Source: Scleromitrula shiraiana
Taxonomy: Eukaryota > Ascomycota > Leotiomycetes > Helotiales > Sclerotiniaceae
Length of the DNA: 64,000 nt
Direction of reading: 5' to 3'
NCBI GenBank assembly: GCA_028455995.1
Contig: JABELC010000005.1
Location: 3,410,001-3,474,000 of the forward strand
Shown here: positions 1-10,955 of the stretch, one piece after another
How the letters are laid out: each line of letters begins with the position of its first letter
Numbering within the stretch: position 1 is the first letter of the stretch
Made by a program: the position numbers and the translations under genes
Notes under the pieces: generated by a model
What the model saw: the letters and a program-made list of their open reading frames with translations, nothing else
The model's database searches: none
Told to the model about the DNA's origin: nothing

Positions 1-862
1 CCAAGTGCGTAATGTTACTCTAAATTTAATTATGTAATTGTACTTGCGACTCAAAGTTAACTCTTGATTATCTAACCTGGGAATTGCAAAAGGTCAGATA
101 CTAGTAGTCTTGGTAGTAATGCGGTAGTAGTCAATTTTTGTAATAGTTGACGGGAATTACATGCTCATCAATATTATTCTTAGAGATATATTGGATCAAT
201 TAATTTAGATGTTCATTTTAATTTGTGATTGATGTTCCCTATATATCTACAATCATCTAGATTGTAGATAGATTACCTCGCTTAACCACCGAAAATATTT
301 TAGAAATATTGGTGAGTTGTCCCAATTGGCCGCCTTAATTACGCTCGCTAGACTTAACATTGTAGTCGTTATAATAAATCTATGGAATATCGTATGCTTA
401 TAGTATCTCAACGTATATAAGTTGAATGTTTTAGTGGATTCTATATTCTAGATTTGGGTTACAATTTATGTTGCAGCATATAACTATAAAGCCTTGAGCG
501 TAGACCGGGCGATTTTAGGTATAAGCGTTTCGAAAATCTATTTTATGGATTTGAAGGTTAGTAAGGGCTTGATTAGACCTAGTATTCTCGTATGTCATGT
601 ACAAATCACAGGTGTTTACGGCATCACAATTGACAATGCAGGATCCTGATCCTTATGATATGTGGATGACTAATCATACAACTTATGTAATGCGTACACG
701 CTAGTGGCGTGTTGCTCGATCCTCTAGCTTACCTCGCGGGGAGCTTACCTACGATACAATCTACTTCCACTATGCCAGTACTATTTTAACCCTCGATTCA
801 ATAATTTGTTGTGTGGGATGAGAATGGAAAGAGTTCTTGATTGAACCACAACATCAGAAACA
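1..862. other. Intergenic, no gene seen
   Basis: No open frame with recognisable protein content was found on either strand. The sequence is moderately AT-rich with scattered stops in all frames. The last 100 bases or so presumably hold the old promoter of the decayed cyclase that begins at 863. Confidence 0.6.
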
Positions 863-3284
863 ATGGAATCCGCGAATGAAATATCCAAACATAAAGAACC
901 ATATCAATATATTCCAAATGACGCACCAGTACCAATTACTAATCTCAATCGATGGCATCTAAGAAGCAAAGAAGGTGTCTATAAATGGAAATATCTATCA
1001 TCAGAAGAAGCCTCGCTTTCGAAGCCTTAAACATTCGCAGAAAGACATCTCGTTGGTCTTAAACCTGTATGTACGCCCCGCCCCCTAAGATTCTGCACCC
1101 CCGCTATGGCCAATTAAATATGTCCCAATATAGAAATCTCCGGATCTTCAACTAGCCAAAGCATTCTCTGATAATGCCATCGACGGCTTCCGTTTCTATC
1201 AACTTCTCCAACTCCCCGAGGGGCATTAGGCATCAGATTATGGCGGTCCTAGTTTTCTTCTTCCAAGTCTAGTATTCGCTCTATATGTATCCGAATCATA
1301 TTTTCCGATGAAATGGAAAGTTGAAATGGTTAGATATATTAGAAATATGCAGAATAATGATAGTGGCTGGGGCTTGCATGCTGAAGATAAAAGTACTGTT
1401 TTTGCAACGGCTTTGTAGTACGTCGTTTTGAGGATTTTGGAAATACCGAAGGACCATTGTGTTGCGAGGAGGGCTAGAGAGAAATTGTTGGATGTTGGTA
1501 AGCGGACTTTTCAAATCATCTTTAGAATTTGATTGATACTTAGGGTCTGTAATATTGAATTTATGGAGTCTCTATTTAGGCGGTGCAATTGGGGTTCCTC
1601 AATGGGGGAAGTATTGGCTTTCGATTTTAAATTTGTATCAGTGAGAGGGAGTGAACAAGGTGTCTCCTGAGCTATGGTAAATGTTCTATTTCACATGTAG
1701 CACTCTTTGTATCATCTACTGAAACGAATCCAGGCTTCTTCCAGAATGGGTTCCTTTCCACCCATGGAGATGGTGGGTACAATGTCGAGTTGTATATCTT
1801 CCAACATCTTATCTCTATTCCAACAACTGCCAGATGGAGTTGAATCCACTGCTAAAGGAATTGCGAGAGGAAATATACATGCAGCCATATTCCACAATAC
1901 ACTTTGCAAACAACCATGATACAGTAGCTGCAACAGATATGACGAAGCCATATCTACCGTTTGTGAAAATCATGAACTCTTCAGCTAGGTTGTGAGAGAA
2001 GTACTTCCGACCTAATTGGGTTCATAATGCTGCAAATGCAACAGTGGGACACTTGATAAGCAGAGAAGATGAAAACACCGATTACAATTGTCTTGCTCCT
2101 GTCAATAAAGCATTCCATATGGCTGTAATCTCCTTTCCTGATGGCAAGAACAGTACTGCAATAGCTAAAAATGACGAGATAATCTCAACTTATCTTTGGC
2201 AAGGTACTAAAGGTATGACAGGCGGTGGAACAAATGGACTTTAATTGTGGGGTACAGCATTTACTGTCATTGCTGTTGTTGAGGCAGGACTTGCTGAACG
2301 TCCCGAGTTTAAGGATACAATGGAGAGGACACTTTCATTTTTGGATATTACACAGTTTCAAGATAATTTAGAAGATCCATATCGTCTCGAAGATTGTGTT
2401 GATACCCTTCTCACAATGCAAAATTTTGACGGAGGTTTTGGTAGCTACGAAAAGGCTCGGAGCTCATCCGCGATGGAACTTCTCAATCCAGCTGAGATAT
2501 TCGATCGAATAATGATCGAATATTCTTACACTGAGTGTATTACCACAGTTTTGACTTCGTGTTCTCTCTTTCGCAAACATTACCCCACTTATAGGGCGCG
2601 AGATATCCAAGATACTATCTCGCGTGTGGTCAAATATATAGAGGGTGCACAAGATTCAAACGAATTGTGGTATGGTAGTTGGGGCATATGTTTTACATAT
2701 GGAACATTCTTCGCGCTTGAAAGTTTAGCTAATACGGGCCAGACTTATGGTAATAATGAGAGAGTTAAAAAGGCCTGTGATTTCTTCGCTGGCAAACAAA
2801 TGGCTGATGGTGGGTGGGATGAGAGGTATGAAGCTTGTGAGACAGGCGTTTGGGTAAATCATGAGAAGAGTCGGGTAGCTAACACGGCTTGGGCTGTGTT
2901 AGCTCTTATGAGTGCTAGATATCCTGAGAAGAGGGTTATTGAGAGGGGATTAGAGGTTTGTGGCTTTCTTTTCTGTTCTGGAGTTTTTCTGGTGCTGTTC
3001 TCTTGCTAATATGTGAGGTTAGTTGATTCAGAGTCGTCAACAATCTAATTGGTGAATGGCTACAGGAATCAATTGAGGGAGTCTTCAACAAAACCTGGTA
3101 TGTCTTCTTGACTAGTTGTATGGAAATTGAACTTTCTGACGGTAGTTCAAATAGTATGATTCGATACCCGAATTATAAATTTTACTTCCCTATTCGAGCT
3201 CTAGGTCGTTATGATACGGATTATATACCCAGTTTGTTACAAGAAAAATTGGCTGCCACATATGAGGAGATGGATTCCTATTAA
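863..3284 (+). pseudogene. Oxidosqualene cyclase (lanosterol synthase family) pseudogene
   Basis: The family cyclises 2,3-oxidosqualene to sterol or triterpene skeletons at the ER or lipid droplet. Reading across frames recovers the family backbone: an N-terminal segment with FAERHLVGL, then ASDYGGPSFLLPSLV, SGWGLHAEDKSTVF, PFHPWRWW, DENTDYNCLAPVNKA, ELLNPAEIF, YGSWGICFTYGTFFALESL, QMADGGW and IEGVFNKT. It ends at a TAA at 3282-3284. Introns can still be inferred near 1067-1155 (exact phase unclear), 1677-1733, about 2955-3021 and about 3096-3147. In-frame stops lie at 1028-1030 (TAA), 1227-1229 (TAG where family members have Trp), 1642-1644 (TGA), 1993-1995 (TGA) and 2242-2244 (TAA). There is a +1 frameshift near 3051. 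The stretch that should carry the catalytic DCTAE motif is missing: FQDNLEDPYR at about 2360 runs straight into LEDCVDTLLTMQNFDGG. It is therefore non-functional. Whether it derives from ERG7 or a specialised triterpene synthase cannot be decided here. Confidence 0.9.
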
Positions 3285-4574
3285 TGTCTCTGTAAAGAGA
3301 GATGTTGTAAACAGTCTTTATGGTATCAAAAGCTGTACATGGTGGTGTCAAAACCTTAGTTTGACCCTCCATATTTTGCATTTTCCACGATTACCGCTTT
3401 AATATGTCTCGTTATAAAGCTTTTTACAATATTCTAATGTCAAAATTGATTCCCACTCTTCACATGATTCATATCTCATTTGGTAAAATCTTTTTGCAGG
3501 TGTGAATATTTAAGTTCTTGTGAGAGATATTTCTCTTCCTAACCAGCTACGTTTGATCACTCTCTTCGTTCAATAACACGCCACACTCGCTCTTACTGTG
3601 GGCGATGGGGAGTTTAGTAGTGTTGTCATATACAAGCAATCAATTGTCTACCAAATGAGGTGTATACCAGCTGACGAAAGTCCCTACCAACTTACTAGCT
3701 TTGCATCCTGTTCTCAAGTGAAAATTCCTGGTTGTTACCAACTCAGCGAAGGAATTCCATAACTCGAAGTCCTCGACTGTGACGTGAAATCCAATTTAAC
3801 AGGAAGCATAAAATAGATTCCTTTTCCAAATTTCAGGAAGGTACACCAGTACATGTACGTACAATGCCAAGCCCACCGCCAGCAATCACCCCCTTTCCTC
3901 CAGCACATACCCATAACCCCGTGATCTTCAATTCTACCACAACCTCTCGTATAAACTCATCAATAATCTTCCCATGGCCTTCTCCCAGCACCTCTATACA
4001 AAAAACCCGTCAGTAAACCACACAAGCACATGACGGTAGCTATTTTCCATCCATGACATGGATCAGCCGACAAAAAGTCAGCACTCCCAAATTATCCGAC
4101 TCGTCCCTATCATTCATCCTCGGTCTCTTTTCTCATCTATCCGAATTCCTCATATACACCTACCGTATTTAATATAAATCCCTGTGAAAATCCCCCGGAT
4201 TGCGGAATATATCCATTGATGCAGCAGAAGAGCTTTGTGGGGAAATTATTCGATGTCATGTCATCTCATGTCATGTTGTGATACCTGAATTCGGAAGTCG
4301 GAATCAACGGATCTGGATATGGATATGAATGCGGGTATTGATTTGAGTGATGTCTTTCGGGGTTGGATAGGTACTTGATCACAAGGATATTTCATGGATG
4401 TCTTTGTGATTGTAGGAATGGGTGATTGGAATGTAAAGGTATATATATTTTGTTTGTCCAGAAGGTTTCACAAACATAAGAGAAGGATAGATAGATTTAT
4501 TCAAGCATACGTCTTCAGAGCTGTCTCGAATCTCATGTTTTATGACAACGTAGGAAATACATACTTATTTCAAA
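3285..4574. other. Intergenic, no gene seen
   Basis: No convincing coding region was found. Short open frames near 3190-3400 are remnants or shadows of the cyclase 3' end. The last 300 bases before 4575 probably hold the promoter and 5' leader of the secreted-protein gene. Confidence 0.5.
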
Positions 4575-5358
4575 ATGGTCAGGATATCCTCAATAACGTC
4601 CTTTCTTTCAGCGGTCCTAATCTCTACTCTTCACGCCTCCCCAATCCCAGAAACTTCCATAGTTTTAGTAAACGACTATACATCCACCGGTCACCGTAAG
4701 CCTATATAACTGTTCACTACCTCCATATCCCTCCCCATCTCATTCAAACCGCGCTAACATCCACCACCAAGTCCTCGCACTTAACGCATCAGCCCCGTAT
4801 CTCCCTGGCGCTGGTCCCTTAGCCGGTTGCATAACATCAACCTTTCAATGGACGCTCGATACCTCGAGATGCGGTGTCTTCGATGGTACGCGTCTTACTT
4901 ACGATAAAAGCATGGACATGTATACGTATGGTTTTGGAACCGACAGTGGAAACTGCGGTGTTTTGGATGGCGGGAAGGTTGTTTGTGGCACCGCCGCCTT
5001 GCAGAGGGGAAGTTGGAGTGCTGTATGTGAATTTCTTTTCTCCTTTTTCTTCGTTAGCATTTAGCCTTTTTGTGGGATATTTTGGTGATTTGGAAAAGTT
5101 GTGGAATGTTGATTCAGAGTGTGTGTTGCGGATTGTATGCTAACTCAGAAATTGAAGCCAAATTCTACCGTTCCGGGTGTACCACTTTATATGCTGGCTT
5201 GGGCAAACTGGCCGGTTCAGAGTTGGCCTACTAACGGAAATGATGTTGATGTCTGGAATACATTAGTTTCTAATCCTGTTCCTGGCGTATATCTGGACGG
5301 ATTCTCTAAGAGTTTTAGTTTGCGATGGCAGGCAATTCGACATGGAGTTGATTTATAA
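4575..5358 (+). CDS. Small cysteine-rich secreted protein, effector-like, unknown function
   Basis: No family recognised. The ATG at 4575 opens a hydrophobic N-terminus (FLSAVLISTLHASPIP) typical of a signal peptide cut after about residue 22. My model has four exons: 4575-4695, 4772-5022, 5118-5214 and 5267-5358, giving about 186 aa. Intron 2 runs from GTATGT to the CAG at 5115-5117. This reads into SVCCGLYANSEIEAKFYRSG and gives about seven cysteines in the mature protein. The last intron is the weak point: its donor GTTCAG is poor, but it contains a perfect TACTAAC branch site at about 5229. Without it the protein ends at a TAA at 5232-5234, at about 162 aa. A different acceptor at 5148 gives another reading of the 3' part. 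No membrane segment follows the signal peptide, so export is likely. Cys-rich small secreted proteins near repeats are often effectors, but that is inference. Confidence 0.6.
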
Positions 5359-6124
5359 TTCGAGAATAGAGGGGATTTAAGCATTATAAATTAAAATGCT
5401 ATGATCATTGCTACTTTTTGTGTCTGTCTAGTAAACTTGAGTATTGAAGTCGCGGAGCTATTAGTTTCTATGCGATGATGAGCTCTTGAAAAGAACCTCA
5501 CCTGCGAACTAATCTTCTCATTCACTTGATTGTTACAAGTGAATGTTTATGGGACAACAACAACACCTGAATCAGGCAACAGAGTTTGATTTGATATCGC
5601 TAAAAGGATTAAGGGGTGGACGAAAGTTATGTTTCCAGGTTGGAATGTCACAAACATCCCAATAGCATCAAGCAGGAGGTTGATTTCAAACTTCAAGACC
5701 CCTATATATAATATTAATATCACAAAAACGACGCGCCAGAGTGGAAGAAACAGCTATTCAATAAAAGTATGTGAAGAATCTCGGGACAGTCTTAAATTTG
5801 CAATCAAGACAATGACACGCCATTAAATGCACCATTAACTGGAACGACAACATCTTGACCATGGAGAAAAAAAGAAACTTAGTCAGCTCGGAAGAAAATG
5901 TCCAATGTATGCATATCAAACAACATATTGCTCAGCCCGAGCTCAGTCTCGCTAAAATTCAATCATAATCTAGACCAATATAGACTCAGCAACTATTGGT
6001 TGCACATGCAAATCAAACCTCTGGATCAACCATTATCCAAATTCGAACGGCGAACTTCGAGAGTCTTTTCCACCATCCATCCTCCCTCCCAAAACATCGA
6101 AAGATCATTTGCGTAATCTTAATC
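5359..6124. other. Intergenic, no gene seen
   Basis: This holds the 3' flank of the secreted-protein gene and the upstream region of the methyltransferase. The open frame reading into the methyltransferase starts at 5996, but the better start is the ATG at 6125. Nothing else was recognised. Confidence 0.5.
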
Positions 6125-7036
6125 ATGGTGCGCACCCAAGATCTTTGGGTTTCAACCGAAGACGCAATCGAGAAGTTCACTTCTGATGCCGAATTCTTCA
6201 CACTCCTCTACCGCCATCACAAGAAAGACATCCCGTACGTGCTTCGCATGTGCGATTTATCTCCAGGTCTTTCAATTCTCGAGATGGGTTGCGGCAATGG
6301 GATGGTAACCTTTCCTCTACGATTTTCCATGCCCGATAACGGTCATGTAGTTGGAGTTGATTGTACGCCAGCTATGATCTCGATTTGTAAAACCAAAGCC
6401 GGTTCTCACGAATTAGTTAACGGTCTGGAATTCATTGAGGGAGATATTAAGGATGAAAACTTTATCAACTATTTAATGAAAAAGTTTCCAAAGGGTTTTG
6501 ATCGTATTGTTAGTATTTGGACTGTGTATCATTTGCCAGAGCCGGAGAAGATTGTGAAGAGGTGGCATAAACTACTGAAGAAGGATGGCTTCATGGTGTT
6601 AGATTTGACACATGAATCAGCGCATGTTGATACTCTTGAGGTTTGGCCTGGTGCTTTTGGTCATCAGATTGAAGTAGAGGGTACAAACATGACGTTGCCT
6701 TGCTATAGGGTTGGAGACGATCAGTCGTACGATGAGAATAAAGAGCAGATAGTTGCTTTTGCGGAGGGTATTGGAATGAAGGCGACAAATATCGAGCGAT
6801 GGTTTTTAGACTACAAGAATCGAATTCAACCAGCTGCCCAAGAGGCTAGAACCTTTCTTTGGGTTATGGATTATGACGACACAAGAGCCAATATGTTGGG
6901 TGCGAAGAATGTTCTCATGCAGGAAGAGTTTAATAAATGGAAAGCTAAGTGGCCAAGAGGATCGATGCCGGGATTCATTGTTGGTCATAAGAATGTGTGC
7001 ATGCTAGCACAATTTGAGATGAAAGTAGATGAATAG
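6125..7036 (+). CDS. Class I SAM-dependent methyltransferase
   Basis: A 303-aa, single-exon enzyme predicted to transfer a methyl group from S-adenosylmethionine; the substrate is unknown. Motif I is clear (LEMGCGNGM, about residues 53-61). It is followed by an acidic end of strand 2 (GVDCTPAMI, about 78-86), a motif II-like EFIEGDI, and the post-I/III strand FMVLDLTHES. This is the usual Rossmann order. The ATG at 6125 was chosen because the family usually starts 40-60 residues before motif I. An in-frame ATG at 5996 would add 43 residues of low-complexity leader. No signal peptide or membrane segment is visible, so it is probably cytosolic. It lies convergent to riboflavin synthase, and the nearby cyclase is dead, so a triterpene-tailoring role has no living partner here. 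Confidence 0.85.
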   Translation: MVRTQDLWVSTEDAIEKFTSDAEFFTLLYRHHKKDIPYVLRMCDLSPGLSILEMGCGNGMVTFPLRFSMPDNGHVVGVDCTPAMISICKTKAGSHELVNGLEFIEGDIKDENFINYLMKKFPKGFDRIVSIWTVYHLPEPEKIVKRWHKLLKKDGFMVLDLTHESAHVDTLEVWPGAFGHQIEVEGTNMTLPCYRVGDDQSYDENKEQIVAFAEGIGMKATNIERWFLDYKNRIQPAAQEARTFLWVMDYDDTRANMLGAKNVLMQEEFNKWKAKWPRGSMPGFIVGHKNVCMLAQFEMKVDE

Positions 7037-7505
7037 GCTGGACAGGTCAACGTGATGAAATGGGGACTCGGATACAGGGAATGAAAACGAATCTGATAGC
7101 GAATTGAAAAGAGACCAGAGTATGGTTTTGGATTGACCCAAGATAGTCCAACAAAGCCGCCAGGAGCTGTTACGAAAATCAGTACTTGACAATGATACCC
7201 GAAGAGAATGAGAAAGAATGTTATCTAATTTTAATTGTGAATATAAAGTTCTGCACGATATCAACTTAGCTTTTTATGAGAATGCTTTGTCTACAAGGAC
7301 AAGTCTCTTGACGATGATGGATTCTTTTATTTTGTCAGAGACAGACGTATCAAATACATTCCATTTTGTGAAGGATTTGATTCGACATTCTCAATATATT
7401 ATTGTTGATTCATATCTCAATGGTTTGTATGCCTTTCGATTTCAACAGCTGTTATAAATTAGGTCGGTATTCCATTCAGCTTAAAGCACGAATGGTGATT
7501 GACTT
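7037..7505. other. Convergent 3' intergenic region
   Basis: A region of 469 bases between the stop codons of the methyltransferase (+) and riboflavin synthase (-). It should hold both 3' UTRs and polyadenylation sites. Short open frames here have no recognisable content. Confidence 0.5.
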
Positions 7506-8258
7506 TCAGTTGCCAGCATTAGCAGATTTCTGCAACTTCCTCTCGACGATTCTCTCTACCATCTTTTCCAAAATGGTAATATCACCACCAGATCCCTGAG
7601 CGAAATAACCCTCAACTGCCCTCTCCACATATTTACCAATTTGATCGACCTCAATATTGATATATTCGCCCTCCTTCTTCAAAGCCGTTACGATTTTTGT
7701 CTGAGTATATGCGATTAACATAATTTCAAACCATTCTTCATCAACATTTGTGACTGTCAAACTGGCTCCATCTAAAGTGACATATCCCTTCTCCACAATA
7801 TATCTCATAACTTGTACATCCCTTGGTTTTAACCTCAATGTCAATGCCTCTCCATCTGCCTCTCTCTTGATCAACTCTGCAACAGTATCCACATGTCCTT
7901 GTACGAAATGTCCTCCCATACGCGTATTGGCAGATACGGCACGTTCGAGATTAACCTCTGAGTTTACTTCGAGAGAACCAACATTGGTACGACGAAGGGT
8001 TTCGGGTGCGCAGCCAACTGTGAAGCTATCGCTCGTGAAACTAGTTACTGTAAGGCAGATTCCATTTACAGATATACTATCGCCCAATCCGCAATCTCCA
8101 AGGATAGAAGAAGCATTGCTTATGGTGAGAGTGGCACCATATTGACTGTCGAGTTTGATGTCGGAGACGACTATAAGATGTTAGAAGAGTTTAATCAGAA
8201 TCAGATTAGCAGTCAAATATGACCAACCTCCTTTGATCTCCACAAGACCAGTAAACAT
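7506..8258 (-). CDS. RIB5: Riboflavin synthase alpha chain
   Basis: This enzyme catalyses the last step of riboflavin biosynthesis, dismutation of two 6,7-dimethyl-8-ribityllumazine molecules. Two exons: 8258-8228 and 8170-7506, giving 231 aa, close to the usual fungal length. The first exon encodes MFTGLVEIKG, the diagnostic N-terminus. The short intron has a GTTGGT donor and a TATAG acceptor. Two lumazine-binding repeats are visible: GDSISVNGICLTVT with the downstream NxRMGGHFVQGHVD motif in the first, and GYVTLDGASLTVTNVDEEWF in the second. The short Lys-rich C-terminus is ordinary. It is a cytosolic homotrimer in characterised relatives. The gene appears intact and is probably housekeeping; it directly flanks the AT-rich element at 8427. 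Confidence 0.95.
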
Positions 8259-8426
8259 GGTGAAGATTGCTGTGGTGTTGGATCAATGATGAGGAAGCTG
8301 CAACATTTGCCTGTCTTGCTTACTACCCCGCCGGAGCTAATAATGTCCGATCTCATATATGGACTAATCTAGATTTGGAAATGCATTTCCAGCACTAGAA
8401 CAAACACTTTTCAAAGGAAAATCATC

Positions 8427-8447
8427 CCCTACGGTATCACGTATTCA
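8427..8447 (+). repeat. Left terminal inverted repeat of the tandem element
   Basis: A 21-bp arm beginning CCCTACGGTATCAC; pairs with 10142-10162 with a single mismatch. Confidence 0.85.
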
Positions 8448-9252
8448 AAGAGCGAACCTGAATAAAATTCAATAAGTTCCCTAAATAAACTTTAGGAAAT
8501 CGGTTATTTTAATATTTAGATATATTAAAAATTCAAATATTAATATATTAAATTTATAATTAATTAAAAATTAAATTTTATATAATATAAATTAATCTTT
8601 AAATTTAAGAATTAATTTTAAATAAATTTCAAGTAAATTTTAATTAAAATTTATCGATTTAAAAATAATTAAACTTTAAATTTTTAATAGATTTTTATTG
8701 ATTAATAATTTATTTAACTTTTTATTCATTTGATTTAATTTATATAAATATAATTTTAAATTATAAAATTATAATTATTTTTATATAATCGATTTTTTTT
8801 AATTGATTTAAAAAATTAATAATGTTATTATTTTAAAAAAATGATTTTTTATAAAAAATTATAGAATTTAAAGGTATATTTATATTATTTATTGATATAT
8901 ATTAATATTAATTTAAATATATTAATAATAAAAGAAATATAGAATTAATTTTAATATATTAATTGAATTAAAAAATAATAAAGTATATTAATTAATATAT
9001 TTAAAAATAATAATACATTAATTTTACATATAAATATAAATAAAAATATATTAATTTTATATATAAATTCTATATTAATCTAATATTAAATAATTATTCA
9101 AAATAAATTTAAATATTTAAATTGAATTTATATTAATATAAAATCATTCTCTAAAAATCAATTTATAATATGATTGAAATTTCAATTATAATGCGAAAAT
9201 TTCCTTCTTTAAATGGTATTCAAGAAATCCTTGAATAGTTGATATTGTAAGG
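8427..9252. mobile_element. AT-rich TIR element, copy A (non-autonomous)
   Basis: An 826-bp, extremely AT-rich block with no coding capacity. Its left end is CCCTACGGTATCACGTATTC (from 8427). Its right end (9232-9252) is a decayed inverted copy reading TGAATAGTTGATATTGTAAG. It is directly followed, after 35 bp, by a second copy in the same orientation. The copies differ almost entirely by transitions (for example CCC/TTT, ACC/ATC, AAT/GAT), as expected for RIP. Size, TIRs and lack of an ORF suggest a MITE-like or internally deleted DNA transposon. Confidence 0.75.
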
Positions 9253-9287
9253 ATCACTTTTCAGTTGTATTTACTAAAGTTTGATTT

Positions 9288-10162
9288 CTTTACGGTATTA
9301 TCTATTTAAGGAGCGAATCTGAATAGAATTTAATGAGTTTTTTAAATGAATTTTAGGAAATCGATTATTTTAATATTTAGATATATTAAAAATTTAAATA
9401 TTAATATATTAAATTTATAATTAATTAAAAATTGAATTTTATATAATATAAATTAATCAAATTTAATTTTAGATAAACTTTAAATAAAATTTATCGATAA
9501 ATTTAAAGTTATATTTAAAATGATTTTATTATTGATTTTAAATTATAAAATTATTATTCAATTTTTTAATAGATTTTTATTAATTAAAGATTTATTTAAT
9601 CTTTTATTAATTTAATCTATATCAATATAGCCTCAGATTATAAGATTATAATCATTTCTATATAATTAATTTTCTTTAATTAATTTATTTACTTATTAAA
9701 CTTTATTTCTTATAAATCAACAACTTTATCATCTTGAAAAAAATGATTTTCTATAAAAAATTATGGAATTTGAAAGTATATTTATATGACTTTTTAATAT
9801 ATAATATTAGTAATAATATTATTAATAATATTAACTTGAATATATTAATAATAAAAGAAGTATAGAGTTAGTTTTGATATATTAACTAAATTAAGAAATA
9901 ATAAAGTATATTAATTATTAATATATATTAATTTTATATATAAATATAAACAAAAATACATTAATTTTATATATAAACTCTATATTAATTTAGTATTAAA
10001 TAATTATCCAAAATAAATTTGAATATCTAAATTGAATTTGTATTAATATAAAATTATTTCTCAAAAATCAATTTATAATACAATTGAAATTTCAATTATA
10101 ATATAAAAATTTCCTTCTTTAAATAGTATTCAAGAAATCCCTGAATAGGTGATACCGTAGGG
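9288..10162. mobile_element. AT-rich TIR element, copy B (non-autonomous)
   Basis: Second copy, about 875 bp, direct orientation. Its left end (9288-9308) is degenerate, CTTTACGGTATTATCTATTT. Its right end (10142-10162) is well preserved, TGAATAGGTGATACCGTAGG. That right end matches the inverse of copy A's left end at 20 of 21 positions. TCATC lies immediately before 8427, and TCATC also lies one base after 10162, a possible target-site duplication around the whole pair. Coding content is nil. Confidence 0.75.
10142..10162 (-). repeat. Right terminal inverted repeat of the tandem element
   Basis: A 21-bp arm ending GTGATACCGTAGGG; the inverse complement of 8427-8447 except for one base. Confidence 0.85.
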
Positions 10163-10955
10163 TTCATCGAGTGTATAAGTGTCTACCACTCCCAAGTTTC
10201 AGTCAAAAAACCCATAAAATCACCTTCAATCTATATTTCTTCTGTCATGAAGGTTGGGATCCATAGATCATGATATCTTCGAGCTCTCGAACATTTATAT
10301 TCCATATAAAATACGAATACGAACCTGCCTTCAGTTCCCCTATCAACCAGCCGAGATGGGAATTTGATCGAGTAGAGGAAATGCCGTATTACTATTTATG
10401 TAGATCGTCAAGCCTTGAGTCTGTGCCTGATCTACTACCCGTGCCTAGGTGTGCCGTTAAAGTTCAGTGTCTGGCCATCGGTAGAAATGTGGAAGAGGGC
10501 GTCATCTCATCGTCATTTTGGATGATGAGTGTCATCTTTTGTTGTTGTTTACTCATTGAATCCTGTTTAGTTGCAGTAGCAACCTGTTAGATATGGATGT
10601 GATTAATAGCCTGAGAAGACCAAGAACTGGGATACACAATAAAGATGAGATTTCAACCAAGCCAATCTAATTTGCCCTGCATATCGTACCTACTCAGCTA
10701 CCTGGAGCTTCCATCGATGAAAACCGACTTCGTCAAATGGTTGACCTCACCATTTCTAGTTCTCCTCGAGAGCATGGATCTACTAGTCTCTTACTCCCAA
10801 CCACCCATCTGATATGCATACAAATACCCTTCCACATTCCTTATTATTGACATCTATTATTTATACTATTTCATCTCAATCCACCTCACTCTATCTCATC
10901 TCCCTATCACACAAAAACATTCACCCACTTCACATAATCACCCCCGTTCACCATC
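10163..10955. other. Upstream region of the small hydrophilic gene
   Basis: Base composition returns to normal immediately after the TIR. A 106-codon open frame at 10270-10590 has no recognisable family. The last 150 bases are pyrimidine-rich (CACTCTATCTCATCTCCC-type), typical of a fungal core promoter and 5' leader, ending at the ATG at 10956. Confidence 0.5.

Noticed and set aside
1227..2244. Stop codon recoding or readthrough in the cyclase
   Set aside because: All three stop codons occur, together with a frameshift and a deletion, so decay is the simpler explanation.
5149..5358. Alternative third exon of the secreted protein starting at 5149
   Set aside because: It keeps the frame open but loses the Cys-containing segment SVCCGLYANSE...RSGC, which looks more protein-like; kept as an alternative in the gene entry.
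863..8258. Triterpene biosynthetic cluster (cyclase, methyltransferase, riboflavin synthase nearby)
   Set aside because: The cyclase is dead, no P450 or other tailoring gene is present, and riboflavin synthase is primary metabolism; adjacency looks accidental.
10270..10590. 106-codon plus-strand open frame
   Set aside because: No family, no splice partners, and it sits between the TIR element and the promoter of the next gene.
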